A stretch of DNA of 64,000 bases. It comes from Conexibacter sp. CPCC 205762 (lineage in GTDB: Bacteria > Actinomycetota > Thermoleophilia > Solirubrobacterales > Solirubrobacteraceae). Numbering within the stretch: the stretch's first letter is position 1; each line of letters opens with the position of its first letter. Shown piece by piece: positions 16,176 to 24,700 of the stretch. The notes below the pieces were generated by a model. The model made no database searches. It saw only the letters and a program-made list of their open reading frames with translations, and was not told the DNA's origin. The stretch spans positions 1 to 64,000 of the forward strand of contig NZ_JAUTDN010000021.1 in assembly GCF_030646155.1 (NCBI RefSeq), written 5' to 3'. The position numbers and the translations under genes were made by a program.

Positions 16176-18159
16176 GGACGGATGGGGCGGTCGCTTGCAA
16201 GCTTCCAGTCGCTGGCTGCCGGCGCTCGTCGCGGTGGTCGCGGCGCTCCTGCTCGCAGTCGGCTGCGGTGACGACGACAGCGACTCGACCGCGAGCCGCA
16301 CGACGTTCGTCGCCGGCCCGTCCGGGACCAGCGGGGCCGGAACATGGGCCTACCCCAACGGCGACCTCGCCAACACGCGCAACGTCGAGGGGCCGATCAA
16401 CAGCTCGACGGTGAGCAGACTCGGCGTCGCCTGGACCGTCCCGATCACCGCCGCCGGCACCTTCGGCGGCTACGCCTCGACGCCGATCGTCGTCGACGGA
16501 ACCGTCTACACGCAGGATCTCGACTCGAACGTGCAGGCGATCGACCTCAGAAGCGGCGACGTCAAGTGGGAGACGAGATTCGACTCGCCGACCGTCGGCC
16601 CCAACGGCCTCGCCGTCGGCGACGGCCGCGTCTACGGCGGCACCGGCGACGGCGCCTTCGCGCTCGACCAGGCCAGCGGCAGAGAGATCTGGAACGAGAG
16701 ACTCACGCGCAACGAGAGAGAGGGCGTCGACATGGCGCCCGGCTACAAGGACGGCGTCGTCTACATCTCGACGGTCCCAGGCAACGCGAGAGGCTTCTAC
16801 ACCGGCGACGGCGTCGGCATCGTGCACGCGCTCGACGGCGAGAGCGGCAAGAGACTGTGGTCGTTCTACACCGTCCCGCTCAGCCTCTGGGATCCGCAGC
16901 ACAGAGACATCAACTCCGGCGGCGGCCTCTGGCACCCGCCCGCCTTCGACGACGACAACAACATCTACGTCGACGTCGCCAATCCGGCGCCGTGGCCCGG
17001 CACCGACAGATACCCGTGGGCGCAGAGCCGCCCGGGGCCCAACCTCTTCACCAACTCGCTCGTGAAGCTGAACGCGTCGACCGGCGAGGTCGAGTGGTAC
17101 CAGCAGGTGCTGCCGCACGACGTCTACGACTGGGACCTGCACCTGCCGCCGATCCTGACCGAGTCGGGCGGCAGAAGAATCGTCCTCTCCTCCGGCAAGC
17201 AGGGCTACGTCTACGCCTTCGACGCCGACAGCGGCGACCGCCTCTGGAGCAGAGCGGTCGGCATCCACAACGGCCACGACAGAGACAACGAGCTGGCGCT
17301 GGCCGGCAGATACGAGCGGCTGGAGATGCCGGTGACCGTCTATCCCGGCGTGCTCGGCGGCGTCGAGACGCAGATGGCGGTCAGCGACGGCGTCGTCTAC
17401 GCGCCGGTCGTCGACCTGCCGGTCCACTTCGAGTCGCAGGAGAGACAGAGACTCGACATCGCCGCCGGCAGAGGCCAGCTGGTCGCGCTGAACGTCGAGG
17501 ACGGCTCGCAGAAGTGGGTCCACAGATTCGCGACGCCGCCGTACGGCGCCGCGACCGTCGTCAACAACCTCGTCTTCACGACGACCTTCGACGGCATGCT
17601 GTGGGCGCTCGACGCCGACACCGGCAACGTCGTCTGGTCGACGAGACTGGAGGCCGGCACGAACGCGACGATCGCGGTCGCCGGCGACACGCTGATCACC
17701 GCCGCCAGCTTCCCGCAGGGCGCCGGCCAGAGAGCGGAGATCGTCGCCTACCGGATCGACGCGACCGGCGCGCCGGAGAGCGGCAGCGGCACGCAGATGG
17801 CCGGCGGCACGGAGAGAAGAGCGAGAACGACGACGCCGCAGCAGAGAAGACCGGCCACCTCCACCGGCACCAGCTCGCAGGCCGACCTCGCGACCGGCAG
17901 AAGAGTCTTCTCGACCCAGTGCGCCGGCTGCCACACGCTCGCGGACGCGGGCGCCAGCGGCACCGTCGGCCCCAACCTCGACGACCTCAGACCGTCGCAG
18001 GACGTGACCGACAGACAGGTCACCAACGGCGGCGGCGGAATGCCGGCGTTCGGCGGGCGGCTGTCGAGAGACGAGATCACCGCCGTCTCGGCCTACGTCG
18101 CGCAGGTCGCCGGGCAGGGCGGCGGCGGTGGCGGGGGAGGCGGTGGCGGAACGCCGTAA
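16174..18159 (+). CDS. PQQ-dependent dehydrogenase lipoprotein with C-terminal cytochrome c
   Basis: 661 residues. The lipoprotein signal ends LLLAVGC (lipobox, Cys at about residue 31), so the mature protein is anchored outside the membrane. Residues about 60-560 are a quinoprotein beta-propeller with repeated Gly-x-x-x-Trp blades (DLRSGDVKWET, DQASGREIWNE, DGESGKRLWSF). NPAPWPGTDRYPW and PHDVYDWDLHLPPIL match the PQQ alcohol-dehydrogenase active-site region. A cytochrome c domain follows with CAGCH and a distal Met in GGGGMPAFGG, then a poly-Gly tail. Electrons would pass from an alcohol or aldose via PQQ to haem c. GAGGAGGA precedes the ATG. About 31 of 39 arginines after the signal region are AGA codons. 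Confidence 0.9.
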   Translation: MDGWGGRLQASSRWLPALVAVVAALLLAVGCGDDDSDSTASRTTFVAGPSGTSGAGTWAYPNGDLANTRNVEGPINSSTVSRLGVAWTVPITAAGTFGGYASTPIVVDGTVYTQDLDSNVQAIDLRSGDVKWETRFDSPTVGPNGLAVGDGRVYGGTGDGAFALDQASGREIWNERLTRNEREGVDMAPGYKDGVVYISTVPGNARGFYTGDGVGIVHALDGESGKRLWSFYTVPLSLWDPQHRDINSGGGLWHPPAFDDDNNIYVDVANPAPWPGTDRYPWAQSRPGPNLFTNSLVKLNASTGEVEWYQQVLPHDVYDWDLHLPPILTESGGRRIVLSSGKQGYVYAFDADSGDRLWSRAVGIHNGHDRDNELALAGRYERLEMPVTVYPGVLGGVETQMAVSDGVVYAPVVDLPVHFESQERQRLDIAAGRGQLVALNVEDGSQKWVHRFATPPYGAATVVNNLVFTTTFDGMLWALDADTGNVVWSTRLEAGTNATIAVAGDTLITAASFPQGAGQRAEIVAYRIDATGAPESGSGTQMAGGTERRARTTTPQQRRPATSTGTSSQADLATGRRVFSTQCAGCHTLADAGASGTVGPNLDDLRPSQDVTDRQVTNGGGGMPAFGGRLSRDEITAVSAYVAQVAGQGGGGGGGGGGGTP

Positions 18160-18178
18160 CGCGCGTTTCCGTCATGGT

Positions 18179-18201
18179 GCCACACCTCTTCTCGGTGTGG
18201 C
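18179..18201 (+). terminator. Stem-loop after quinoprotein gene
   Basis: GCCACACC-tcttctc-GGTGTGGC, an 8-bp perfect stem 19 bp after the stop. No T-tract. It also lies just upstream of the ECF gene, so it could be part of that leader instead. Confidence 0.5.
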
Positions 18202-18237
18202 TGTCACAGCCGGGAGGCATCGGCAAGGTATGAAGAG

Positions 18238-18801
18238 ATGGCCGACCTCCGGAGCGATGACGAGCTGCTGAAGGCCTCCGTGCAGGACGCGGAGGCCTTC
18301 GCCGTCTTCTACCGTCGCCACGCCGAGGCGGTCCTCGCCTACCTGCGCCAGCGCACCGGAGACGTCGAGACGGCAGCCGACCTGACGGCGGACGTCTTCG
18401 CGGGCGCCTTCGCCGGCCGCCGCCGCTACAAGCCGCGGCAGGAGCCGGCGCGCGCGTGGCTGTTCGGCATCGCCAACAACCTGCTGGCGATGAGCCGGCG
18501 CAAGCAGCGCCGCGCGCTGGCGGCCCGTCAGCGCCTCGGCATCCCCCGCATCGAGTTCCAGGACGAGGAGCTGGAGCGGGCCGAGGCGCGGCTGACCGCG
18601 CGCATGCGCGGAAACCCCTTGACTGCGCTCGTCGACGACCTTCCCCCCGAGCAACGTGCCGCCGTGCTCGCACGGGTCGTCGACGAGCGCGACTACGACG
18701 ACATCGCCCGCGAACAGGATGTGAGCGAGGCGCTCGTCCGCCAGCGCGTGAGCCGTGGGCTCGCGCGGCTCGGCGGCAGCCTGCGGGAGGGCAAACGATG
18801 A
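18238..18801 (+). CDS. ECF-type RNA polymerase sigma factor
   Basis: 187 residues with only sigma regions 2 and 4, as usual for ECF factors. Region 2 is FAVFYRRHAEAVLAYLRQRTGDVETAADLTADVFAGAF and region 4 is DDLPPEQRAAVLARVVDERDYDDIAREQDVSEALVRQRVSRGL. It overlaps by 4 bp a gene for a single-helix membrane protein, which is likely its regulator. A TGTCACA sequence occurs 30 bp upstream (18202-18208), but no CGTC follows at the ECF41 spacing, so promoter type is unclear. It has no SnoaL extension and is distinct from the ECF41 factor at 6037. Confidence 0.92.
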   Translation: MADLRSDDELLKASVQDAEAFAVFYRRHAEAVLAYLRQRTGDVETAADLTADVFAGAFAGRRRYKPRQEPARAWLFGIANNLLAMSRRKQRRALAARQRLGIPRIEFQDEELERAEARLTARMRGNPLTALVDDLPPEQRAAVLARVVDERDYDDIAREQDVSEALVRQRVSRGLARLGGSLREGKR

Positions 18802-19607
18802 GTGACGTGCTCGACACGATCGAATGGGAGCTGCTGGCGGCGATCCGCCGCAGCAACGCGCGCCGGCGCCGGCGCAGGTGGCTCGGCTTCGCCGGCGGCG
18901 GTCTGCTCGGCCTGACGGTGGCGACCGCAGGGGTCGCCGGCGTCGTGCCGAGCGCGCTCGACAGACTGGTCGGCGGCAACGACGCGCCGAGCGCCGGGAT
19001 CAGAGCGATCCCCGGCGCCCCGCGCGCGACGTTGTCGCTCGACGACGCGGCCGGCAACCGCTGGTCGCTGTCGCTGCACCGCACTGACGGCGGCTTCGTC
19101 GTGCTGGCGGCGCTGCCGGATGAGCTGCCGACCGACAGATTCGCGCCGGTCAACGGCTACAGCCCGCTGGGGCTGGCGGCGGGGATGCAGGACAGTCCGC
19201 TGGCGTTGATCGGGCCGGTGATCGCCGAGCGCGACGGCACGCTGTCACGGCTGCTGATCGGCGAGGTCGAGGCGAGCGCGCGATCGGTGACGGTCGCGAT
19301 CGGCGGCGAGCGCTACGCGGCGCAGCTGACGCCGCAGCAGATCGTCGCCCCGATCACACGGCCGCCGGAGGACGAGCTGCTGCCGGCGGGCAGAGCGCTG
19401 CTGAAGCGACTCGGCGACGAGATCAGACTGCGCGGCTTCGCCGTCGCGCTGCCGGCCGGCGCGGTGCCGGCGGGGGCCGACAGAGTCGAGGGGACGGTCG
19501 AGATAGTCCTCGACGACGGCACGACCGCGAGCAAGACGCTGCGGCCGACCTGCGTCAGTCCCGACTGCGGTGAGAGGGTTTACGAACTGCCGGACCAGGA
19601 CGGGTAA
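18798..19607 (+). CDS. Single-pass membrane protein, putative sigma-factor regulator
   Basis: 269 residues: a short cytoplasmic N-terminus rich in Arg, one membrane helix (about residues 28-50, WLGFAGGGLLGLTVATAGVAGVV) and a ~215-residue outer domain with two Cys near the end (CVSPDCGERVY) that could form a disulfide. It is translationally coupled to the ECF gene (ATGA overlap). That position and topology are those of anti-sigma factors, but no zinc-binding ZAS motif (HxxxCxxC) is present in the short N-terminus, so the anti-sigma role is inference only. Confidence 0.65.
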   Translation: MSDVLDTIEWELLAAIRRSNARRRRRRWLGFAGGGLLGLTVATAGVAGVVPSALDRLVGGNDAPSAGIRAIPGAPRATLSLDDAAGNRWSLSLHRTDGGFVVLAALPDELPTDRFAPVNGYSPLGLAAGMQDSPLALIGPVIAERDGTLSRLLIGEVEASARSVTVAIGGERYAAQLTPQQIVAPITRPPEDELLPAGRALLKRLGDEIRLRGFAVALPAGAVPAGADRVEGTVEIVLDDGTTASKTLRPTCVSPDCGERVYELPDQDG

Positions 19608-19617
19608 GGGGAGGGAG

Positions 19618-19650
19618 CTCCGGCCGGCCCGCGGGAGGGGCCGGCCGGAG
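19618..19650. terminator. Bidirectional terminator hairpin
   Basis: A 13-bp perfect stem (CTCCGGCCGGCCC pairs with GGGCCGGCCGGAG) with a 7-nt loop between genes converging at 19607 and 19668. Confidence 0.75.
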
Positions 19651-19667
19651 TCCGGTTCAGCCGTCGG

Positions 19668-20360
19668 TCAGCCGCTGAAGTCGGGCGGGAAGACGAACGA
19701 CTCCGGCCCGCTCGGGCCGGTCCAGGTGAGCGATCTCGGCCAGTCGTCGGTCGCGACGTCGAAGAAGTTGTCGGTGACCGTGACGGCGACTCTGGTGCCG
19801 TCACCCTCGACCAGCACCAGCGATCTGACGTCGTCGCCGGCGGTGCCCCAGACGTGGTACGGCTCGCCGCCGCGCCCGTTGATCGCGGGGCTCAGTCCGG
19901 TCACCTCCAACAGCATCGTCGCCGAGCAGGCGACGGCGCCGCTGCGCACCGCGCAGACGGAGCTGCCGTCGCTCGACGGGGCGATCCATGCCTGCTCGCC
20001 GCCGCTGCCCGTGACGCGGCGCGCGGCGGCGAGGTCGATGCCGGCGGTCGTCGGCTGGCTGGCGACTGCGGGTGGGACCGCGTCGGCGGTGACGCTGTGC
20101 GGCTGGCGCAGCACGCGCAGCCGCGCGCGGGCGACGGCGCGCCAGTGACGGCCGTCGCGCGGCCCGCCGGCGGGGGCGGGGACGTCAGGCGGGGCGGCCG
20201 GCAGCGGCCGCGTGACGATCGCGGCGGCCTCATCGCCGGGCCGCGGCGCGCCGGGCTGGGCGGAGGTGGCGGTCACGTGCGCGATCGCGACCGCCGCGGC
20301 GATCGCGACGAGCACCGCCAGCAGCCGGCGCCGACGCGTGGAACGTGCATCAACGTTCAT
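19668..20360 (-). CDS. Exported protein of unknown function
   Basis: 230 residues with a signal-peptide-like start (RRRRLLAVLVAIAAAVAIAHVTATSAQPG). The mature part has no recognised domain. A Cys pair (SSVCAVRSGAVACSATM) is likely disulfide bonded, and the C-terminal half reads as beta strands (GRGGEPYHVWGTAGDDVRSLVLVEGDGTRVAVTVTDNFF). The ATG at 20360 is chosen because AGGGG lies eight bases upstream. A GTG at 20369 is an alternative. It starts six bases after the stop of the upstream Cys-rich gene, so the two form an operon. Confidence 0.65.
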   Translation of the reverse strand: MNVDARSTRRRRLLAVLVAIAAAVAIAHVTATSAQPGAPRPGDEAAAIVTRPLPAAPPDVPAPAGGPRDGRHWRAVARARLRVLRQPHSVTADAVPPAVASQPTTAGIDLAAARRVTGSGGEQAWIAPSSDGSSVCAVRSGAVACSATMLLEVTGLSPAINGRGGEPYHVWGTAGDDVRSLVLVEGDGTRVAVTVTDNFFDVATDDWPRSLTWTGPSGPESFVFPPDFSG

Positions 20361-20365
20361 CGCAC

Positions 20366-20830
20366 TCACCCCTGTGCTCTGCCGTTGATCGTGTGCGAGA
20401 CACCCGACTGGTTCTGTACGAGGACCTTCATCAACACAAGGTCCTGGTCGTCACAACTCGCGAGCGCGCAGGCCCGCGCCAGGTCGTAGGCGCAGCCTAT
20501 GAACGGGAGCGAGCCCGTGGCCCGTATGCAGACGAAGACGCTGCCCGCGCCGCTGTAGGAGGCGGCGCCCCAGCCGAAGTCGGACGAGGCCGCTCTGCTG
20601 CTGTCGGTGACCGAGTCGTAGTAGCAGTCGGCCGTGTCGATCACACACGACCACGAGACGCTGTTGACGTAGCCGGCGCCTGGCAGGCAGCTGGAGCCGC
20701 CGCCGCTGACGCAGTCGGCGGTCGCGGGTTGGGATGCAGAGAGCAGCAGCACCACCGTCAGCGATACGGCGGCGCAGGCGAGGATCCGCAGCAGCGAGCA
20801 TGCTCGCGCGCGGAGGTGAGCGACAGACAC
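20366..20830 (-). CDS. Small secreted Cys-rich protein of unknown function
   Basis: 154 residues with a signal peptide (SLLRILACAAVSLTVVLLLSASQPATAD). The mature ~115 residues contain eight cysteines (DCVSGGGSSC, SWSCVIDTADCYYD, VFVCIRATGSLPFIGC, ARACALASC), rich in Gly, Ser and Tyr, suggesting a disulfide-stabilised extracellular protein. Family not recognised. The GTG at 20830 is preferred because AGGGGG sits six bases upstream. The ATG at 20845 lies on top of that ribosome-binding site. First gene of a two-gene operon reading from an unusually AT-rich promoter region. Confidence 0.65.
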   Translation of the reverse strand: MSVAHLRARACSLLRILACAAVSLTVVLLLSASQPATADCVSGGGSSCLPGAGYVNSVSWSCVIDTADCYYDSVTDSSRAASSDFGWGAASYSGAGSVFVCIRATGSLPFIGCAYDLARACALASCDDQDLVLMKVLVQNQSGVSHTINGRAQG

Positions 20831-21140
20831 GATGATCCCCCTCATCGAATAATGAACAAATCTTTAGTTATTCAGACCGTGTAGGTCTGTGTCGCGGTGT
20901 GCGCGCACCGTGGCTCGACCTTCAATTATTTAAAGATCGAACTTTATTTAGCATGTCAATGGAGGATTGCGCTGTCAAGCGGGTTCGTGCGCATCGAAAC
21001 ATCGCGCGGGCGGCCGGTCGCGACGGCGCCGGCGATGGCGCTCGCGGCGGCGGCCGTGGCAAGGCGACTGGCGCGTCGGCGTCAGGCGCGCCGGCTGGCG
21101 CGCGCGGGCGGCGACGCGGCGGGCGGGCGCCGCCGGGCGC
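20831..21140. other. AT-rich promoter region with inverted repeats
   Basis: 310 bases without a gene. Bases 20921-20960 contain only 9 G/C of 40, against about 72 % around it. It holds CAGACC-gtgta-GGTCTG (20873-20889), an imperfect inverted pair TCTTTAGTTATT / AATTATTTAAAGA (about 20861-20872 and 20924-20936), and a CGGTG/CACCG hairpin between them. The promoter of the - strand secreted-protein operon must lie here. The part after 21000 returns to high GC and holds nothing recognisable. Confidence 0.5.
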
Positions 21141-21731
21141 TCAGCGGCTGACGAACAGCGTCACCGGCGCGCGGCGGGCGGCGGAGCGGCCGGAGGCCGG
21201 CGTCTGGCCGATCACGCGCGGGCGGCTGCGCAGGTCGGCGACGTGCTCGAGCTGCGGCGCCAGGCCGTGCTGGCGGACGACCGCGACCGCGTCGCGCGGG
21301 GCGAGGCCGGTGACGCGCGGCACGCGCCGGCGCCCCGGCGCCCTGCCGTCGAGCGGATCGCTGCGCAGGCGCCGCGGGCCGACGACGAGCCGCCCGCGCG
21401 GCGGCGCTCTCAGCTGCACCGTGAGCGGCACGGGGACGTAGTCGTCGGTGCAGAGCTGGCCGCTCGGCCGCACGGTGCGGACCGAGATCTCGATCCGCGC
21501 CCGCGTCTCGACCACCGCGGCGCTGAGGCTGCCCGGCAGGCAGGAGCTGGAGCCGAACGCGAGCAGGTCGAGCGAGCGCGCGTCGCGGCCGGCCTGGTCG
21601 AGCCGCCAGTCGACGGCGACCGGCGTCGCCGGGTTCGGCTCGCCCGGCGCGATCCCCGGCGAGTCGGCCGCCTGCGCCGCCGCCGGGGCGACGGCGAGCG
21701 CGAGCAGGGCGAGCGGAAGCGTGCGGCGCAT
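21141..21731 (-). CDS. Exported protein with C-terminal PASTA domain
   Basis: 196 residues: signal peptide (RRTLPLALLALAVAPAAAQAADSP), a ~110-residue beta-rich middle with two Cys, and a single PASTA-type domain at the end (VPRVTGLAPRDAVAVVRQHGLAPQLEHVADLRSRPRVIGQTPASG). PASTA domains bind peptidoglycan or beta-lactam-like ligands in PBPs and Ser/Thr kinases. Here it stands alone on a secreted protein, so wall association is likely. The ATG at 21731 is used. A GTG three codons earlier is possible. It follows the terminator of the giant surface protein gene and is probably a separate unit. Confidence 0.75.
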   Translation of the reverse strand: MRRTLPLALLALAVAPAAAQAADSPGIAPGEPNPATPVAVDWRLDQAGRDARSLDLLAFGSSSCLPGSLSAAVVETRARIEISVRTVRPSGQLCTDDYVPVPLTVQLRAPPRGRLVVGPRRLRSDPLDGRAPGRRRVPRVTGLAPRDAVAVVRQHGLAPQLEHVADLRSRPRVIGQTPASGRSAARRAPVTLFVSR

Positions 21732-21748
21732 CGGCCTCACGCTAGCGC

Positions 21749-21778
21749 GGCCGCACCCTCCATGCGGAGGGTGCGGCC
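21749..21778 (-). terminator. Terminator of the giant surface protein gene
   Basis: A 13-bp perfect stem GGCCGCACCCTCC / GGAGGGTGCGGCC with a 4-nt loop, starting eight bases after the stop codon of the - strand gene. Confidence 0.8.
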
Positions 21779-21785
21779 GAACGCA

Positions 21786-24700
21786 CTACGACGGCTGCGT
21801 GCAGCCGGCGCCGCCGTTGACGAAGCCGGGGCCGCTGCCGGGCGGGAACGCGTTCACCGTCGAGAGCGTGTTGCGCGCGGCGATGTAGTTCTCGACCGCG
21901 ACGCCGTCCTGCGCGCCGCCGGCGTAGCCCGGCAGTCTGATCGTGTTCTGTGGGAAGTCGTGCAGGATCCGCACGTCGCCGCCGAACGGGCCGGAGCCGG
22001 TCAGCGTGTTGCCCTGCAGGTCGAGGCACTCGGTGACGGTCGCCGCCGGGTCGGCCATCTCGCTGCGGAAGCCGGTCAGCGTTCTCGCTATCGCCGGCTC
22101 GGCGACGGTGTTGCCGCTGACCGTCGCGTTGACGGTCACGACGCCGCTGTCGGCGATGCCGTCCTCGCCGCTGATCAGCGCGATCCCGTCCTGCTGGACC
22201 TGGCGCACGGTGTTGTTCGTTATCGCGTAGGTGTGCGTGCCCTGGCCGCGCGCCTCGACGTCGATGCCGGAGCCCTGTCTGGAGCCCGAGCCGGTGACGC
22301 CGGCGACGCCGACCTGGTTGTTGTCGATTCTGCCCTGGGCGGTCGCGATGCCGGTGCCCTTCTGGACGAACACCGCCGGCCCGAGCGTGCCGCTGACTCT
22401 GTTGTTCTGGACGAGGTATCTCAACGCCGTGCCGGCGCCGCTGCCGGCCGTCTGCAGCAGGATGCCGCCGGCGCCGGAGACCTGCGTCTGCGCGTTGGTC
22501 ATCGTGTTGCCGGTGACGTTGACGGTGCTGCTGGCCTGGTCGGTCGTCGTCGCCTGGAAGAGGTCCTCGCGCGACGATCTGAACTGGTTGCCGCTGACCG
22601 TCGCTCTCGACGTGACGCTGTTGCGCGTCTCCAGCAGCATCGCGTTGCTGCCCGTCGCGGTGCTGTTGGCGCCGACGTCGTTGCCGGAGAACGTCAGGTC
22701 GAGCGTGCCGGTCGTCGCGTTGACGTGGACGTTGTCCTCGACCGCGCCGGAGATGGCGCTGTTGGTGATGCCGGTCGCGCCGGTCGGGTCGGTCAGGTAG
22801 ACGCTGCCCTCGTCGAACGCGTCGTTGGTGCCGTTGGTGCCGTTGATCGTGGAGCTGTCGAGCGAGAGGCCGGAGACGCTCGTGCCGCGGACGGCCCAGC
22901 CGTCGTTGTTGCTGAGCGCCAGCGATCTGAACGCCGGGCCGCTGGTCTGGTTGAGGTAGAGGCCGATGCCGGCGGTCGAGCCGTCGGCGCCTCTGATGTT
23001 CGTGATCGTGCCGCCGGAGCCGGCGGCGCCCGTGCCGGTGACGGCGAGGTTGCCGCTGGAGCCGGTCTGGTTGAGCACGACGCCGTTGGCGGCGCCGTTG
23101 GCGGAGATCGACTGGAACGTCGCGTCGGCGGCGCCGATCGTCGTGCTGTCGATCTTCAGCGCGGTGCCGGTCGTCGAGCCGATTCTGCTGCCCGCGCCGG
23201 TCGCGGTGACGGTGCCGCCTCTGGTCGCGCTGAAGCCGGCGCCGCTCGTGGTCGTGACCGAGAGCGGGCCGCCGAACGCGATCGCATGGCCCGTGTTGTT
23301 GTCGAGGTTGACGCCGGCGCCGCTGCCGGTCGAGGTGGTCGTCGTGCCGCTGAACGTCGTCGTCCCGCCGCCTCTGTTGCCGGTCACGTCGATGCCGGTG
23401 GTGCCGGCGCCGGTGCCGCTGACGGTGTCAAACGTGACGCTCGGCGCGGTGTTGTTGCGGATCGCGACGGCGGTGCCGCCGCTGTCGGCGACGTTGACCG
23501 TCCCGGCGGCCGGGACCGACAGGCCGGCGACGGTGTCGGCGAGGAAGCCGGTGCCGCCGCTGACGTTGACCGCGACGTCGCCGAAGGCGATCGAGCCGGT
23601 CGTCGTCTGCAGCGCGACGCCGCCGCCGGAGCCGCTCGCCGTCGCGCTGTCGATCGCGCCGCTGAGCGCGGTGCCGCTGACGTCGACGGCGCGGCCGCCG
23701 CTCGATCTGAGCGCGATCGTGCCGGCGCTCGTCAGGTTGAGCGTGCCGGCGTTGGCGGCCGAGAGCGCCGCGCCGCCGCTGACGTTCGCGTCGACGTCGG
23801 AGACGTTGAACGTGCCCGTCGTGCCGCTGAGCGCGATGCCGCCGCTGTTGCCGCTGAGCGTGACGTCGGCGATCGTTGAGCCGGCGGTGCCGGATCTGCC
23901 GCTGATCGCCGCGCCGCCGCTGCCGGCGATCGCGAGGCCCTGAACGGTGCTGCCGTTCGCGAGCGTGACGCCCGCGCCGCCGGCGTTGCCGATCGACGGC
24001 CGTCTCGCGGCGGTGCCGTCGTAGAGCAGGTCGCCGCCGATCACGAGGTCGTCGGCTTCGCCGATCAGCCGCTCGTTGGCGCCGAGCACGGCGCCCGCGT
24101 TCTGGCCGGTCGTGCCGCCGTCGCCGGTGTGCACGAAGATCGTGTCACCGGAGCCGGCGGCGGTGGTCGCCTCGCCGAGCGTGTCGAAGGCGTCGCTGGA
24201 GCGGCCGGTGCCGCCCGCCGCCTCCGTGTTGTCGACGTACCAGACGCGGCCGGCGAGTCTGACCGTGACGGTCCCTCTCGCGGTCGCGCTGCCGTCGCTG
24301 ATCGTGTAGTCGAACGAGTCGCTGGTCGCGGTCGTCCCGGTCGGCGGCACGTAGGTGAAGCTGCCGTCGCTCTGCAGCGTCGCGAAGCCGCCCAGTCTCG
24401 AGCTGACTCTCTCCGCTCTGACGCTCAGCTCCGCGCTGCTGTTGTCGGGGTCGCTGTCGTTGTCCTCGACGCTGCCGGTCAGCTGCTTGGCGGCCTCGCC
24501 GGCCGGGACCGGGTCGCTGACGACGAGCGTCGTGTTGCCGACGCCGTCGTAGCTGTCGGCGGCCGCCGACGGCGCGTCGTTGACGCCGTCGATCGTGACG
24601 CTGACGGTCGCGGTGTCGGTGCCGCCGTTGCCGTCGCTGGCGCGGTAGGTGAACGAGTCGGTCGCCTGCTCGCCGGGCTTGAGCGCGTCGAACTGGCCGG

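Noticed and set aside
18202..18208. TGTCACA before the ECF gene as a second ECF41 promoter
   Set aside because: No CGTC at 16 bp spacing follows; the match to the -35 alone is not enough.
20967..23879. 970-codon + strand frame across the PASTA gene and part of the giant gene
   Set aside because: Spans several real - strand genes and their terminator, with composition typical of antisense shadows in high-GC DNA.
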